A stretch of DNA of 64,000 nt from Branchiostoma floridae (Eukaryota > Chordata > Leptocardii > Amphioxiformes > Branchiostomatidae), in assembly GCF_000003815.2 (NCBI RefSeq), contig NC_049981.1, positions 20,368,646 through 20,432,645 of the forward strand, written 5' to 3'. Made by a program: the position numbers and the translations under genes. Of this stretch, positions 1-11,500 are shown in pieces. Each line of letters begins with the position of its first letter. Position 1 is the stretch's first letter. The notes below the pieces were generated by a model that was given only the letters and a program-made list of their open reading frames with translations, was not told where the DNA came from and searched no databases.

Positions 1-8
1 ACATTTAG

Positions 9-110
9 GCAATAGCAATTCTGAAAGAAATTGTAGCACTGATTTTGTCTACAAATACACATTGACATGCGATATGAGCGATTGCGTGGATGACACGGAC
101 ATAGTTTTAG
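9..110 (+). CDS. candidate internal exon, unidentified gene
   Basis: An open stretch of 102 nt lies between a possible acceptor (tttag at 4-8) and a good donor (gtaaaa from 111). Its entry and exit phases are both 1, so it would be a symmetric 34-codon exon. The reading contains NCS, TCDM and DCVDD, giving three cysteines and several acidic residues, which would suit an extracellular segment. It lies inside what should be an intron of the PAQR-like gene on the other strand, and I see no following plus-strand exon before 2495. It could be chance. I assign no function. Confidence 0.22.
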
Positions 111-439
111 GTAAAAAAATATAATGGTTTTATAAAAGGCAGTGGTAGATTAATTAACATGTTAATTGGTAGTATGATCTGCTAACTTTGATGTTGATTA
201 ATAAATCCTATCTGCCATTATCCATTAGCTTACCAGTTGCCAAATACCCTGGATATAGATAAAAAACAGTTATTGCTCGTATTAGTATAAACAAGGTCTT
301 GATAAAACCTTCTTGGTATAAAACGTCATATGTCAAAACCAACATGATAACTATAAAGTTTACAACACTACTGATGACTTAAACTTGATTGTAATAATGG
401 AAACCCAATGCCATGCCTTACATTAGTTACAAGCCTTAC

Positions 440-603
440 CTTTTCAGACATAGTGCAGTGGGCAGGTATGCCCTGTACCCACCCACCACATACGGGTTCC
501 CCTTCAGGAAATTGGGGATATCGTCATAACCATACAGCTGGATCCCATAGCTGTCAGACTTGGTGCTGAACACCTCAGGAAAGCTCAGCCCAGCCTCCTC
601 CAT
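440..603 (-). CDS. PAQR-family receptor (PAQR3-like), first coding exon, partial
   Basis: The minus-strand reading is MEEAGLSFPEVFSTKSDSYG followed by a block with YDDIPNFLKGNPYVVGGYRA and LPTALCLKR. An acidic lead, then (D/E)IPxFLxxNPY, GYR and a Leu/Cys stretch is the hallmark of the cytosolic N-terminus of progestin-and-adipoQ receptors just before helix 1. The wording is closest to my recollection of PAQR3 (Golgi-resident RKTG). The donor gtaagg follows 440, so the membrane helices lie beyond the left edge. I start at the ATG at 603. The frame stays open upstream to a TTG at 633 with no ATG, and a possible acceptor (ccctgccag) lies just upstream of 603, so a 5' non-coding exon is likely. 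The gene is head to head with ASH2L. Family confidence is good, subfamily moderate. Confidence 0.65.
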
Positions 604-1029
604 AGAAACCCTGGCAGGGACATAAGTATACAACTGTAATTTGTATACAAAGGTTTCGACTGAGAACTTTACTCTCTACTCTACTCTACTCTAAACAAGA
701 TCTAAGTTAAAGACTATATTATTTGTAAACATTTTGATCCTTTCCTATCAAATACATTTGTACAGTCTGTTAAATTATCTTTACATCAATACATGGTCTA
801 GACATTCTCCTACACGGAGGGACCACAGTCATGTCGAAACTCCTTGTGGTCCCCTCTGCTGTCTGGAGCACTCAGATCAGTTACTGACCGCCCTGCTCAT
901 AAATATTAATGAGCTTACCCTCATATGGGAATCATTCAATCAGGCATTTGCGAGATCCCTTTCGAAAACAAAAAGGCCAAGAAACGCCTATTCTCTGATT
1001 GGCTGACAGCTAGTTTGTAGCAACGCTCA

Positions 1030-1114
1030 CAGTTACAGCTGGTACGCCTCCAGACAGCAGGGCCCCAACAGACAGTTACCGCTGGTGGGCCTCCAGACAG
1101 CAGGGCCCAAAAAG
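1030..1114 (+). repeat. two-copy tandem repeat
   Basis: The phrase cctccagacagcagggccc occurs twice, each time preceded by a cagttac(a/c)gctggt variant, giving a unit of about 40 bp. It lies in the PAQR-ASH2L spacer. A shorter related string, with gtctggag, is seen near 860. Confidence 0.6.
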
Positions 1115-1457
1115 GCAGTTAGTACTAGTGCCCATGGGGACAGTGCGTAGGAGGATGGGTCTCATAGATTTCTGAAGTATAAAACAGCGCTGTGGCTATT
1201 GACAGCTCAACAGCGCTGTGGCTATTGACACACTCAGTGTGCTAATAGCCAAACAGGCTATTGACACACCGAGATGCCAGTCAGCCAATCAGAGCTTGTA
1301 ACATGCCTTTCCGGCAATATTTTACACAAGCAATAGTTGATTAGACATTGTTCGGAAGATTAGACATTGGAATCTTTGAATCTTGGAATGAACGGACGTA
1401 TTCAAGTTATGCCTTACATTTGGATAACTGTTAATACGGCCTTCATCGTGTATGGTT

Positions 1458-1535
1458 GGCGTAGCGCCGTGGATAGAGCGTTGACCCGGGAATTCATGAC
1501 AACAGCTTCGACCCGGTTCGAGTCCGCGCCAGAGT
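1458..1535 (+). mobile_element. tRNA-derived SINE or tRNA pseudogene
   Basis: The A-box-like tagcgccgtgg and a perfect B-box core ggttcgagtcc are spaced as in a tRNA. TGGCG near the start can pair with CGCCA at the end. The T stem is mismatched and an A/T-rich tail (aattttttttttttaatt) follows. This suits an RNA polymerase III derived SINE better than a working tRNA gene. Confidence 0.5.
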
Positions 1536-2070
1536 TTATTTAATTTTTTTTTTTTTAATTTTTCTTGTCCCTTTTTAAACATCCACTTGATATAAGAATA
1601 TTTTACATATAAACAACTTTTAAAGTTTCTGTTAACATCATAAACCAAAAATAACACTGACCACAAAACATATCGTAAATTTTTCGGCCGTGTGGTTCCG
1701 GCGCTATCGGCAGAGACTCGGAAGAATATTTCTTTCACATTAAAAATAATGGAGGTAAAACAACAACTATAACTTCGCTTCCTTAGTGATATAAGTTTTG
1801 AGGCCGCAAATTCTCCAATACGGCAGGAATTCGTCGGTAAACACAGCTGAAAACGTGTTCCTAACCGATCCAACATGGCTGCCATGATCACATGCGGTGA
1901 CAGTAAAACTAGCACCCTATATGATAGCAGATTCCGATGTTTAAAATTGTGCCGTAAACACGTGAAAAAGATCGTATTTTGGGTTGATAATGGACACAGG
2001 ATGCCATTTGTATTTTCAGAGTGTTGATTGTCAAATATAATCGTAAGATTTCCTCATTTTAGTGGTTTCT

Positions 2071-2205
2071 AGCACTGGGTGTGTCAATAGCCTAAACAGG
2101 CTATCGCCACACTGGGTGTGTCAATAGCCTAAACAGGCTATCGACACACTCAGTGTGTCAATAGCCTGTTTAGGCTATCGACACACTGGATGTGTCAAAT
2201 TATAG
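2071..2205. repeat. palindromic minisatellite upstream of ASH2L
   Basis: At least three tandem units of about 37 bp carry cacactgggtgtgtcaatag followed by cctaaacaggctatcgac. Each unit is itself an imperfect hairpin because atagcct pairs with aggctat. One unit is inverted (cctgtttagg instead of cctaaacagg). A shorter related block sits at about 1188-1275, so the two may be ends of one old element spanning about 1.0 kb. The array ends about 290 bp before the ASH2L start codon. Confidence 0.75.
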
Positions 2206-2490
2206 CCTCGCTCATAAAACAGACCATAGTCATGGAGATCATAACCTTTCACGCTGGTTTTTCCATAAAAATTATAGCCCATCAAATGAGATTAAAGGAT
2301 GCACAACACACCATGTCATCGCTACAGTTATCAACTTACCACCGAAGACGCCCCTTAACGCCACCAAAACAATTTTGTTTACTACTTGTGGATTCGTGTT
2401 TTTACTAGGAAGCTGCCATTTTGGATTTCAGATCTCGTTTCAAACTCTCGCAAAATCAAATCTCGCGATATCGCGTTAGCGCGGGTTCGG

Positions 2491-2502
2491 CAACATGGCG
2501 GA
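2491..2502 (+). promoter_or_regulatory. TISU-like start element of ASH2L
   Basis: The start codon is embedded in caacatggcgga, which matches the TISU consensus SAASATGGCGGC at 11 of 12 positions. TISU elements are YY1-bound sites that combine transcription and translation starts on very short leaders. A transcription start within a few tens of bases upstream is inferred. Confidence 0.55.
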
Positions 2503-5500
2503 CGCTCCAACCGAGGAGAACAAAGAGAAGAGGTAAATATTTGTTTTCATTTCTCGGTCAAACATGAGAGTTCAGTTATCAATTAGCATATCGGGGCTGA
2601 AGAAGTGTTTGAGCCGTTAACTGCAATATATGGTAATCTGGAATTTCCTTCTGTGCGAGTTTATATGTCCAAAAGCCGAAGCCTGTTCTGCCGCTGCTTG
2701 AAATAATTTGTTTGTCAACAACAAACCATACTCGTAGCATAATTAAACGGTTTTCAAGCATTTGCCTGACAAATTTTCGTGTTCGCGACATTGCATCTTT
2801 CATTGTAGATTATAGAAATCCCATGCCTCTAAGGTAACATGAAGTATGTATTGGCAAAATAAGTTTAGTATTTCGACGGCTTTGCAGAATATTTAAAATT
2901 GTTTTGGAATTATAAATTGAATGAAAGTCAACGTTATGAAATACTTGGTACTGACGTTAAAGAACCATCATATCGTACTGAGCATTCAATAAATCTCACA
3001 AAAATTATAGTTTCCTGGGTGGTTTCAAATCTACTTGCTTTTGGATAAGAAAATTGTACTGTAGTTTAAACCAACCAACCAAACCACCATGTGCTATGTT
3101 GAATGAATGAAACACAGCTGACACACCCACACAAATTAAAGCTGGAGTGTTACGTCAAAGGGTGGTTATACCGGCTATATAGATACAGGTACAATAAGGT
3201 GGTGAATGGTACAGGCCATCTCTAACATGTCAAAAGAATCAAGGTTTGTTCGGCATTTGTAACACTTTGCAACAACTGTTTTGTGAACAGCAGCAAGGAT
3301 CCTGTTCCAGAGGAGGAGATGGGGGAGAGGATGGAGGTAACCCCAGAGGAGGAGGCAGTTGCTATGACAACAGAAGCTGTGGAGCAACAAGGTGTTACAG
3401 AGAAAGAAGACGAAACAACGGCTGTGGAGACCACCAAGACAGAAACTGGAACAGAACAAGTTGAAGAGCCTGAAACTGGTGATAGGTGTGTATGATCCTT
3501 GGTATGATCTATCATAAAGTTAAAAACAATGTAGAAATTCAGAGGGGCGAGTAAGAACAGAAAGAAACAACACCCCGACTCCCGGGATTCGAACCCGTGC
3601 CGAACCCGGGCAGCCGGATCACAAATCCAACGTGCTAACCACAACACCAAAAGCTCAAGAGCTGTTGGCGTGGTCAGTTTGGCAGCGCTAGAACCCCACT
3701 GTTACAACAAAAACAAAAAAGAACACATGTACAATGTAATATAATACAATATGTTAATTCACATGAAATGTTTACATAGTTTTTCATTCATAAGGAACCT
3801 TAGTAAGACTTTGAGTACTAGGCTGTACTTATGCTATGAATAATACTGGGCTCCAATGAAATACCCTCTATCTGTTTGTTCACAAACTGCAGTTTGGAAA
3901 GAAACTTCGATGTCTGTGAGGTCCAATGTGCTATGTGTTACAAGTGGTATGCTGCGGACAATCTAGACTGTCGTGAGAGTATGGGGTAAGTTTTGTCATC
4001 TATATATGATGGTATACTATATAGGCTGTCAATTATACAAGATAAGTGATATTATTCTCACCTCACCGGTCCCATAGCCTCACTGGCCGTAGGGGCAGCA
4101 ATGCCATCAACGTACAATTATATTATTGGAAGGAATTAAACACATCAAACATGTACTCATACATCGTTATTACTGTAAAGTTCTGACAAATGCAAAGATT
4201 CCATAGTGTAAATGGAAACATGCTGTTTTACTTGACATACAAAAATTGATCATATATTTTGTCATGCATTGAAAATTTGGAGAATACCAAAAATTTTCAG
4301 CCTCACTTTTCAGTGTTATTCCAAAACCCATGTGACCAATGTTGCTAATTTCATTGCTTTGGTTTCTCCATTCTCTTCTACTTCCAGCGAATGTGTACCA
4401 TTCATGAGTAACTACACATTCTACTGCAAGCTGTGCCATCAATCCAAGACTGACAATTTCACTAAGGCCAAAGCAAGTAAGTACTACGTAGTACATACAT
4501 AATGTACATATTTCTATGCCCAAGTAATTCCTCCTCTCAAACAATAGGAGGAAGTATAATGTTTAAGATAAAGCAATTGATTTCCCTATTGAATTGTGAA
4601 ATTGGAAATAGTAACATTAATTTATCATTGAAAAAACTACACTGTACAGTCTATACTACTACTACTGCAGTGACAATCACTACTATTGCTACTACTAGTA
4701 CTGTGTGAAGTTAGATATCATAATATTGTGGTGTTGTGTCATGCTTGTGATTATGTCTCTTTTACTGCTGTTTCTTGCAGATTTCACCCAGGTCTGTATA
4801 ACTGCTCTTGCAAACTTGACTCACAGACATCGACAAGATGAAAATCCTAGGACCATGTTTTCCAAGGAAAAGGTACAGTCATTTTGTTAGACTTGTATTA
4901 TCTATATAACAAAGATCTTCACTTTAAAATATGAAAAGACTAGGAATATGGAAAGTGTCAACGTCAAAACTGTATTAAGTTTACCGACAACTGTAAAAGT
5001 TATCATACTTTCATAGTAAAATTAAGGTACCTTGATACCAGGAAGTTACCTATCTTTAACCTCATTGCTTGATGATACATAGAAAACATGAATGTCGCTT
5101 TCTAATGAATATGATAAGGAGTATGACTACACAAGAATGAGCCTCTGATTAAGGTATAATGTTTGTTCACAGGAAGTGGTCCCCTACATAGACAAGTACT
5201 GGGAGGCTCTAACTCACATGCCTCGTCGTGTTAAACTGACCTGGCACACGACCATCACTAAAACCATGGTGAGTGGACATCGTACTGGATTACATTCTAT
5301 GTTGTAACTCATCACACTTTTCTAGAATATTTAGGATGGTGTAGTCAATCATATACTTTGAAATTCGTAGTTTCATTTTGTCCTCTTTGGTACATGTAGA
5401 CCTTCAAGTTGTTCAGAATTATGAAAAATCTTTGGAATATGCAAGGCAATATTAATATCTGTCTGTATAGCTAAAATTTCTGCCAATTTCTGATATTACT

Positions 5501-8500
5501 ATTCTGCCAGTAGATCCAATATGAAGCTAATTTTGTCATGAAAATTTATTGAGCACATTTTATGATGGGCTAATACATGTAAAACAAATAAACCATTTTG
5601 CTTTTGATAGTAACTACTAGTAACCCTAATTGGAAAAAAGATTCTAACATTAATTGCACATGTGCCATGTGTCGATAAAGGTTAGACATCTAGGTAATAA
5701 GATTGGCCAAAAAACAGTTACTCAAGCAACTGGATATGATTTTGGAGACGTCTGAGCATTTCCAAAATCATATCCAGTTGCTTGAGTAACTGCTTTTGGC
5801 AGGTACCATGTGTTTTTATCATTACTATGCTGGTAGAAAGATGTAGCCTTGGCATGCTGAGGCTGATGGCAAACTTGGAACGAAAACTGTATTTCTTGTA
5901 TATACTAGTATCCAAATCATCTGGTAGGAATAAGGGGTACCTGACAGTATGATAAGGAGAGTGCCAACATTAGACAGAGGTCAACTGGTCAAGGCTCTAT
6001 GGCAAAAACAAGCCTGTCAAGATATTTTGTCTGTTTCTCACACCATGTAATTCACAATAAGAGCCTGAATTTCCACATTCTTTGTGTTTTCTGCTCTACT
6101 ATCGCATGTATGATAGTCCCTGTGTTATGTTGCAGACCAGAGAGGCAGACCTGTTTGTGGCCCAGGAGAACCCAGAGGGAGGGGAGAATGACATGATATT
6201 CGGGTTACTTGACCAGGTAGGATTAATCATTCTCTATTTCTTTATTCTGCCAAAAAGTCACTGTAAGTTTTGACTCAAATAAAGTTCCACTCAAAGGGGT
6301 TATGCGGCTCCAGCGCCTTTTCTGAAGATAAGTGAGTGTGGTTGGCTTGAGGTTGTCCTTTCCCACGTACTCTAAAAAGTTACTGTAAGTTTTGTTGTTA
6401 GTTGGTTTGCTAAAAGGCTATATCTTTCTTGGGGTTGTACTTTTTGAATTGTTTTCTAATGTAAATAGTTATGCCTTGAGATACATGCCTCAAGTAACTT
6501 TTTGTGACCTGACTTAAGTTGAGGTAATATGCAATGGAAAGAAAGGGATGAGCTGTGCCTTCCAATACTGTGCCGTGGACACAGTGGGTACCAACCCCCT
6601 GCGCATACAGCCTCCAAAGGGCTAAGGGACTACTAGTACCTTTACCTTTAAATACTAGTGTGGCAGTACGCATTTCTGATTCTCCCCCAGAAGATCCACA
6701 AATGCATTACATTATTAAACAGTCATCCGTGGACCGTTCTATCCATCATGTACATGTACATGTATGTTGTAAATATTTCATTTTTTATAGTCAACTTGTC
6801 TTGTCAACTTGTCATGCAAACAACAGAAAATGCTGTAACAGCCTTCTTTCTTGAGATAGACTGTGTCAGTGTTTCCGCCAGACCTCAGCTGGGAGGCCGT
6901 CCACCTTGGGGCGCGAAAACCGCGAAAATTAAATTTAATCGCATAACCGCGAACATTAAATTTAATTGTAAAACCGCGAAAATTGAATTTAATTGTAAAA
7001 TCGCGAAAATTAAAGTTAATTGTTAACTGTCGCAAGAAAAAACAAAACAACTAACTTCCGATTAAGTTAGTGCCGAAGTGTTATGATCTGTGCCGCGTAC
7101 CGGTATGCCGCACCGAACGGGTACTACGACTTTTAAAAAGTTCTAGAAACGGTTCTTGGACTTTCAAAAAAGAAATAGCATTTGTATATATTCTCTTTTA
7201 TGTTGTAGTATACTTATAAATCATCTAAAACCTTCCATAGATCGAGAAATTTGCGTTCAGAAATGACGAAAAACATCCTATCGGCGACAGTGAGCGTAAT
7301 GGCGGCCGAAATCCCGCAATCTCACGTGGTGACTTCTCGCGAGATCTGGGAAAGCTAGCGACGTCACGGGAAACTAGCGCTGTGATTGGCTAGGATACAC
7401 AACAGCTACTGACCGCCATTTTTGATGCGTATTTATCCCGAAAATTTCTGCCGTTTTCGGAGATTTTGCGGGCTCAAAACTCAGATAAAAAGGAACCAAA
7501 GTTATACTTGATGTTTTTTACGTCCATCACCTCTTATGTGAACACTTTATTTTTCCGCTGTGTTGCCGATAACGAACTTGAAAGAGGTCGGGGATTTCCT
7601 GTGCCAAGCCCCGGTGGGCACATGTTTCTGATCATCGTGTTTTGTTTTGTTTTGTTTACGATGATTGATGATGAAAACAGAGACTAAAGTTGTTAATATC
7701 TAGATAAAGTTAGTGTGTTTTCTTATTAGTTATTTCTCCCAATAACAACTATTAGTTTGTAGTGTAATAGCGAGATCGACCTACCGCCAAGTTTTCGAAA
7801 TGTGGCAGGGAAAATTCGCATAACTGAGACCTTGAAAAACGGGTTTTAATGAGATAATCGTATGTGAAAGGGCGCCGACACACATTGTCAACAATCATAA
7901 CAATAGCAAAACAAACAGTAAGCGGCTTTCTGACTGTGGACGGCGTCCCCTAAGCCTCTAGCTTCAATACAAAACACAAAACTGCGGTTTACATTTATCG
8001 ACTGTACAGATTTCTCGGCAAAATGTGGGTCGCATTTTTTTCATGAGGACGGCCTCTGTTTGCGTTCAAGCCGTCCAAAACGAAATGAGACCGTCAATGG
8101 ACGGGTGGACGCCCCTCTGGCGGAAACACTGGACTGTGTACGTCTGTTATTTTGGAGAAGAGATGATGTATGGCAATGAGGACCTTATTTGCATACATAA
8201 TCACAAACACACAATACATCAGTTGTAAAGGTTGAAATCATTTGGGGAAGATATGAGGGTATGGGGTTGTGGAACTCTAGTTTCATGTACTGTACATTAA
8301 CCTCTGCCCCCTATTCCTATTTTTCTTTATAAAAAAACTAGTATGATAGAATAATTGAATTTCAAATGTATCGCTCCACGTGTCACTAAAATTGATAAAA
8401 TTGTATGATTAGATCTTCCCATCTGTTATGACAATAGACATTTTTCTGTAAAATTTATATCCACACATAATTGGTAGACTCGTTTTATATATTATGCATA

Positions 8501-11500
8501 ATACAGTTCCTTTTCATATGTTCTGAAAACCAAAACAATTAGGGATTGAATGCAGCTGCAGGTTTATGATCTAACCCATTGAGAGGAGTACGTCAACAGG
8601 AAAAAGGAAGAAACGATAAAAACTGTGCATGCAGTTGCTACAAATATTATGATAGCACTGCAATAGAAGCTACCACATATACACGTACAATGTAGAATTA
8701 TCTGGGGTGATGTGATTTAAGTCTGTCAGCTTTGGCCATGCGAACGTGTATTTTACAGTCATTATGGTGGAGAATGTTTCTTACCATCACCTTCGGAAGG
8801 GATCTTTGCTCCTTTGTGAACTTGAATCCATCATTTGTGGTCCCATATGGTGTACATGGCCTCCTGGGGAGTCCGCAAGACGTCAACAATCCTACTGAAT
8901 TACCATGAACTTGGTGGGCACTCCTTATTTGGTGTACTGGTATATGATCCACAATCTGGGGTGAAAACAAGTGCAGACAAAAGTTCATCTGAATGAGGAG
9001 ATGATGCAGCAAAAATTCTAACATCAAATTCGGAAGCAGGAGTTATATTCACCATGGGAAAATGGTAGCCTGGGTGCCATCCTACAGGAGCCTCAGTAGT
9101 AAATCAGATGACACCCAGGTTAGGAAGGAAAATGGGACTTACCCAAATCACTTTGACTAAGCAATACCAGTCTTTGTCTAAGATTGATATTACATACTGT
9201 GGCCATTATCTATGCCAATGTGTGCTGTCTGCACCATCTATACATGTAGTGTAGCAAATGTAGTATGCATGAAATCAACAGCAATTTCAGGGAAAGATCA
9301 GCAACAATCATGGGGTGGGGCAGAGTTGATAAGATATGGGAATAAAATGTATGCTGATCATATTTACATGTAGGTATTTGTGACAAATTCTGCAGGAAAG
9401 TTGAAAAACAATCCAGGAAGGCAAAAATGTCGAAGGCTAACAAAATATATTGACAAGGAAAAACAGGTCTAATATTTTAATTGATACCTCAGACATTATG
9501 AGACTAAATGATGTATTCAAATTTGAAATATTTCATTACTTGCTTTGGTTGCTGTGAATGTGCTAATTATAGAAGTCTGGGAAAGTAATGTACAGTATAT
9601 TGTAATGCGTTTTTGTGCAGCAATATATTACATTCCAAAGTAGAGATATGACAGTCATAATTTACTTGGACATAACCTACCTTACTGTGATGATTCCTTG
9701 AAATGGTTGTTGCTGTTTGTCCCTTGTCCAAAAGGAGGTCTGTCCTTGCGATACAACACCAAACAAAATTGAGCCCAGTAACCTAAATTGTGTACCAAGA
9801 GTGAACTAACAACCTGCTTGTCTGGAATGGATGACTCCTTTGCAACTGGTTACACCTTGTTTTTTATACTGTCTGTTATTGGATACCATGTGTGCCATCC
9901 ACTAGTACTGTACAACTGAAGGCATTCTTGTATGTCCTGACTGAGTTGATGGAGTTATCAGGTACAAGTATGTGGGCAGACCATAACATGTTTGCCATGG
10001 TTTAGGGCTAGATTTACATTGTCAGTTTGTGCAGATCATGAATTCCTCAGGAGGCTTGGGGGGCAAGGCTTTCCCAAACCTCTCCTCCATTCCTTGATTG
10101 CTAATATGCATACACATCAGAATGTAAACACAGAGTGTTTATTGTCTTAATCCAACATTATCTGTTAGCATGGTTGGTCAGTTTGTTATGGAAATGGCTT
10201 TTGAACACATCAAAAACAGCTCACGGCCTACCCTGGGCACCCCTTCAGAGTGGTACGTCCTCTTGTGGTGATGTCACATTCCGGCTAAATGCCCTTTGTA
10301 GCTACAAATCAGACATGCAGTTCTAAGCCTTGACTGAAATCTGGTGCAACACTACTCAGTCTATCCAGTGGAGTGAGTCTTCTTCTGCATCACTGACAGG
10401 TTTCTGAATGTTTCGTGGTTGCGATAACAGTATGTTTATACTTTTTATGTCCACCAAGTTGTAGTTGGTGGGAATTGTGATAGTTTGTTTCTGTTTGTTC
10501 ATGCCTCATTTTCCCAGCCTTTTTTGATAAACATTGAAGGGTGTGAAAGAGGGTTTTGCAGTCCCCATTAAGGAAAAATATCTACATAAGGAGTTGGTGT
10601 CCTAATTGGTTAGGAACTATTTCATCTACATTTGTAATTATCATATCATTTTTCAACCCAATATTACACCACCTTTCAGACATTTGATTCCTGCTGTGCT
10701 TCCATGCCCAAACACAGTCTTAGACAAACAAAATTTCATGAGGACGTTTAGAGTGACTGAAAAGAATACTGGAAAAGCCTACCAGGATATATTGTTGCAT
10801 ATTCAAATGAAGAGAGCATGGCAGCCTTGTTTACTTTGTACAGGAAATTTGAGATCTAGAGTCAGCATTTGTTTTTATAGTGAACGTTGGATGATGGCAA
10901 CATTAAGTTGTCTCTTTTTGAAATGATTTTATATTAGTAATAGGTTACAGGTATAGGTAATAGGTTTCAAAAAGATGTTGACTCTATGTTGACCTAGTAA
11001 ATGTATGCTTATTGTCTCTGTCTATGTGCAATAATTGTCTGGTAAGTAAAGGACAATTCATATGGATGAGTTGCGCTGGAACGAGTGTTATTTTATATAC
11101 GTCTTTCTCAAAGCTCCTTTCCACCATCTTGCTCAGTGTCACTGTAGAAAGGTAATGGAAGCTGCATGAAATATCTGACCTTTCCAAAATCATATCCAGT
11201 TGCTGGTCCAGGAAAAACTTCCATTTGGTGTATCTGGATGTCTTACCATCATTGGTGAAAACCATTCCTCTCCATGCCCCAAATGTCCAGGATCCACAGG
11301 ACTGACTTGATGTTGCCTGTCTATTCTGTATTCAGCTGGCAGTGGGCCATTAGACGCTTCTCCCAGCATCCAGGCAGCCCCTGGATGATCACAGCTCAAT
11401 GTGTTACAGACGGAGAATATTTTTTTCCAAAGTTCGTGGGTTCTACCAGCATGTTTGTTTTTAATGAGTTGCAGCTAATGAGGCATTGTATACTAGGATG

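Larger units (their letters stand above)
604..2494. other. divergent intergenic region between PAQR-like and ASH2L genes
   Basis: This 1.9-kb spacer should hold both promoters. It contains an (ACTCT)n run near 669-692, two tandem copies of a roughly 40-bp unit at about 1030-1114, a short copy of a palindromic repeat at about 1188-1275, a tRNA-like SINE relic at about 1458-1535 and the palindromic minisatellite at about 2071-2205. CG-rich sequence with a TCTCGCGA core (about 2460-2475) lies just before the ASH2L start. I see no supported coding sequence; the open frame on the minus strand at 1322-1915 runs through the SINE and is not gene-like. Confidence 0.6.

Noticed and set aside
610-633. 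TTG start extending the PAQR-like exon upstream
   Set aside because: A TTG initiation is not expected in a nuclear animal gene, and a plausible splice acceptor lies just before the ATG at 603.
1458-1535. Functional tRNA gene
   Set aside because: The B box is intact but the T stem and acceptor stem are mismatched and an A/T tail follows, as in SINEs. The same argument applies to 3555-3660.
1322-1915. 197-aa minus-strand open frame
   Set aside because: Runs through a tRNA-derived SINE and an A/T tract; composition is not protein-like.
8698-9027. 109-aa minus-strand open frame in ASH2L intron 7
   Set aside because: I considered a retroelement fragment or nested gene, but no motif, splice partner or repeat boundary supports either.
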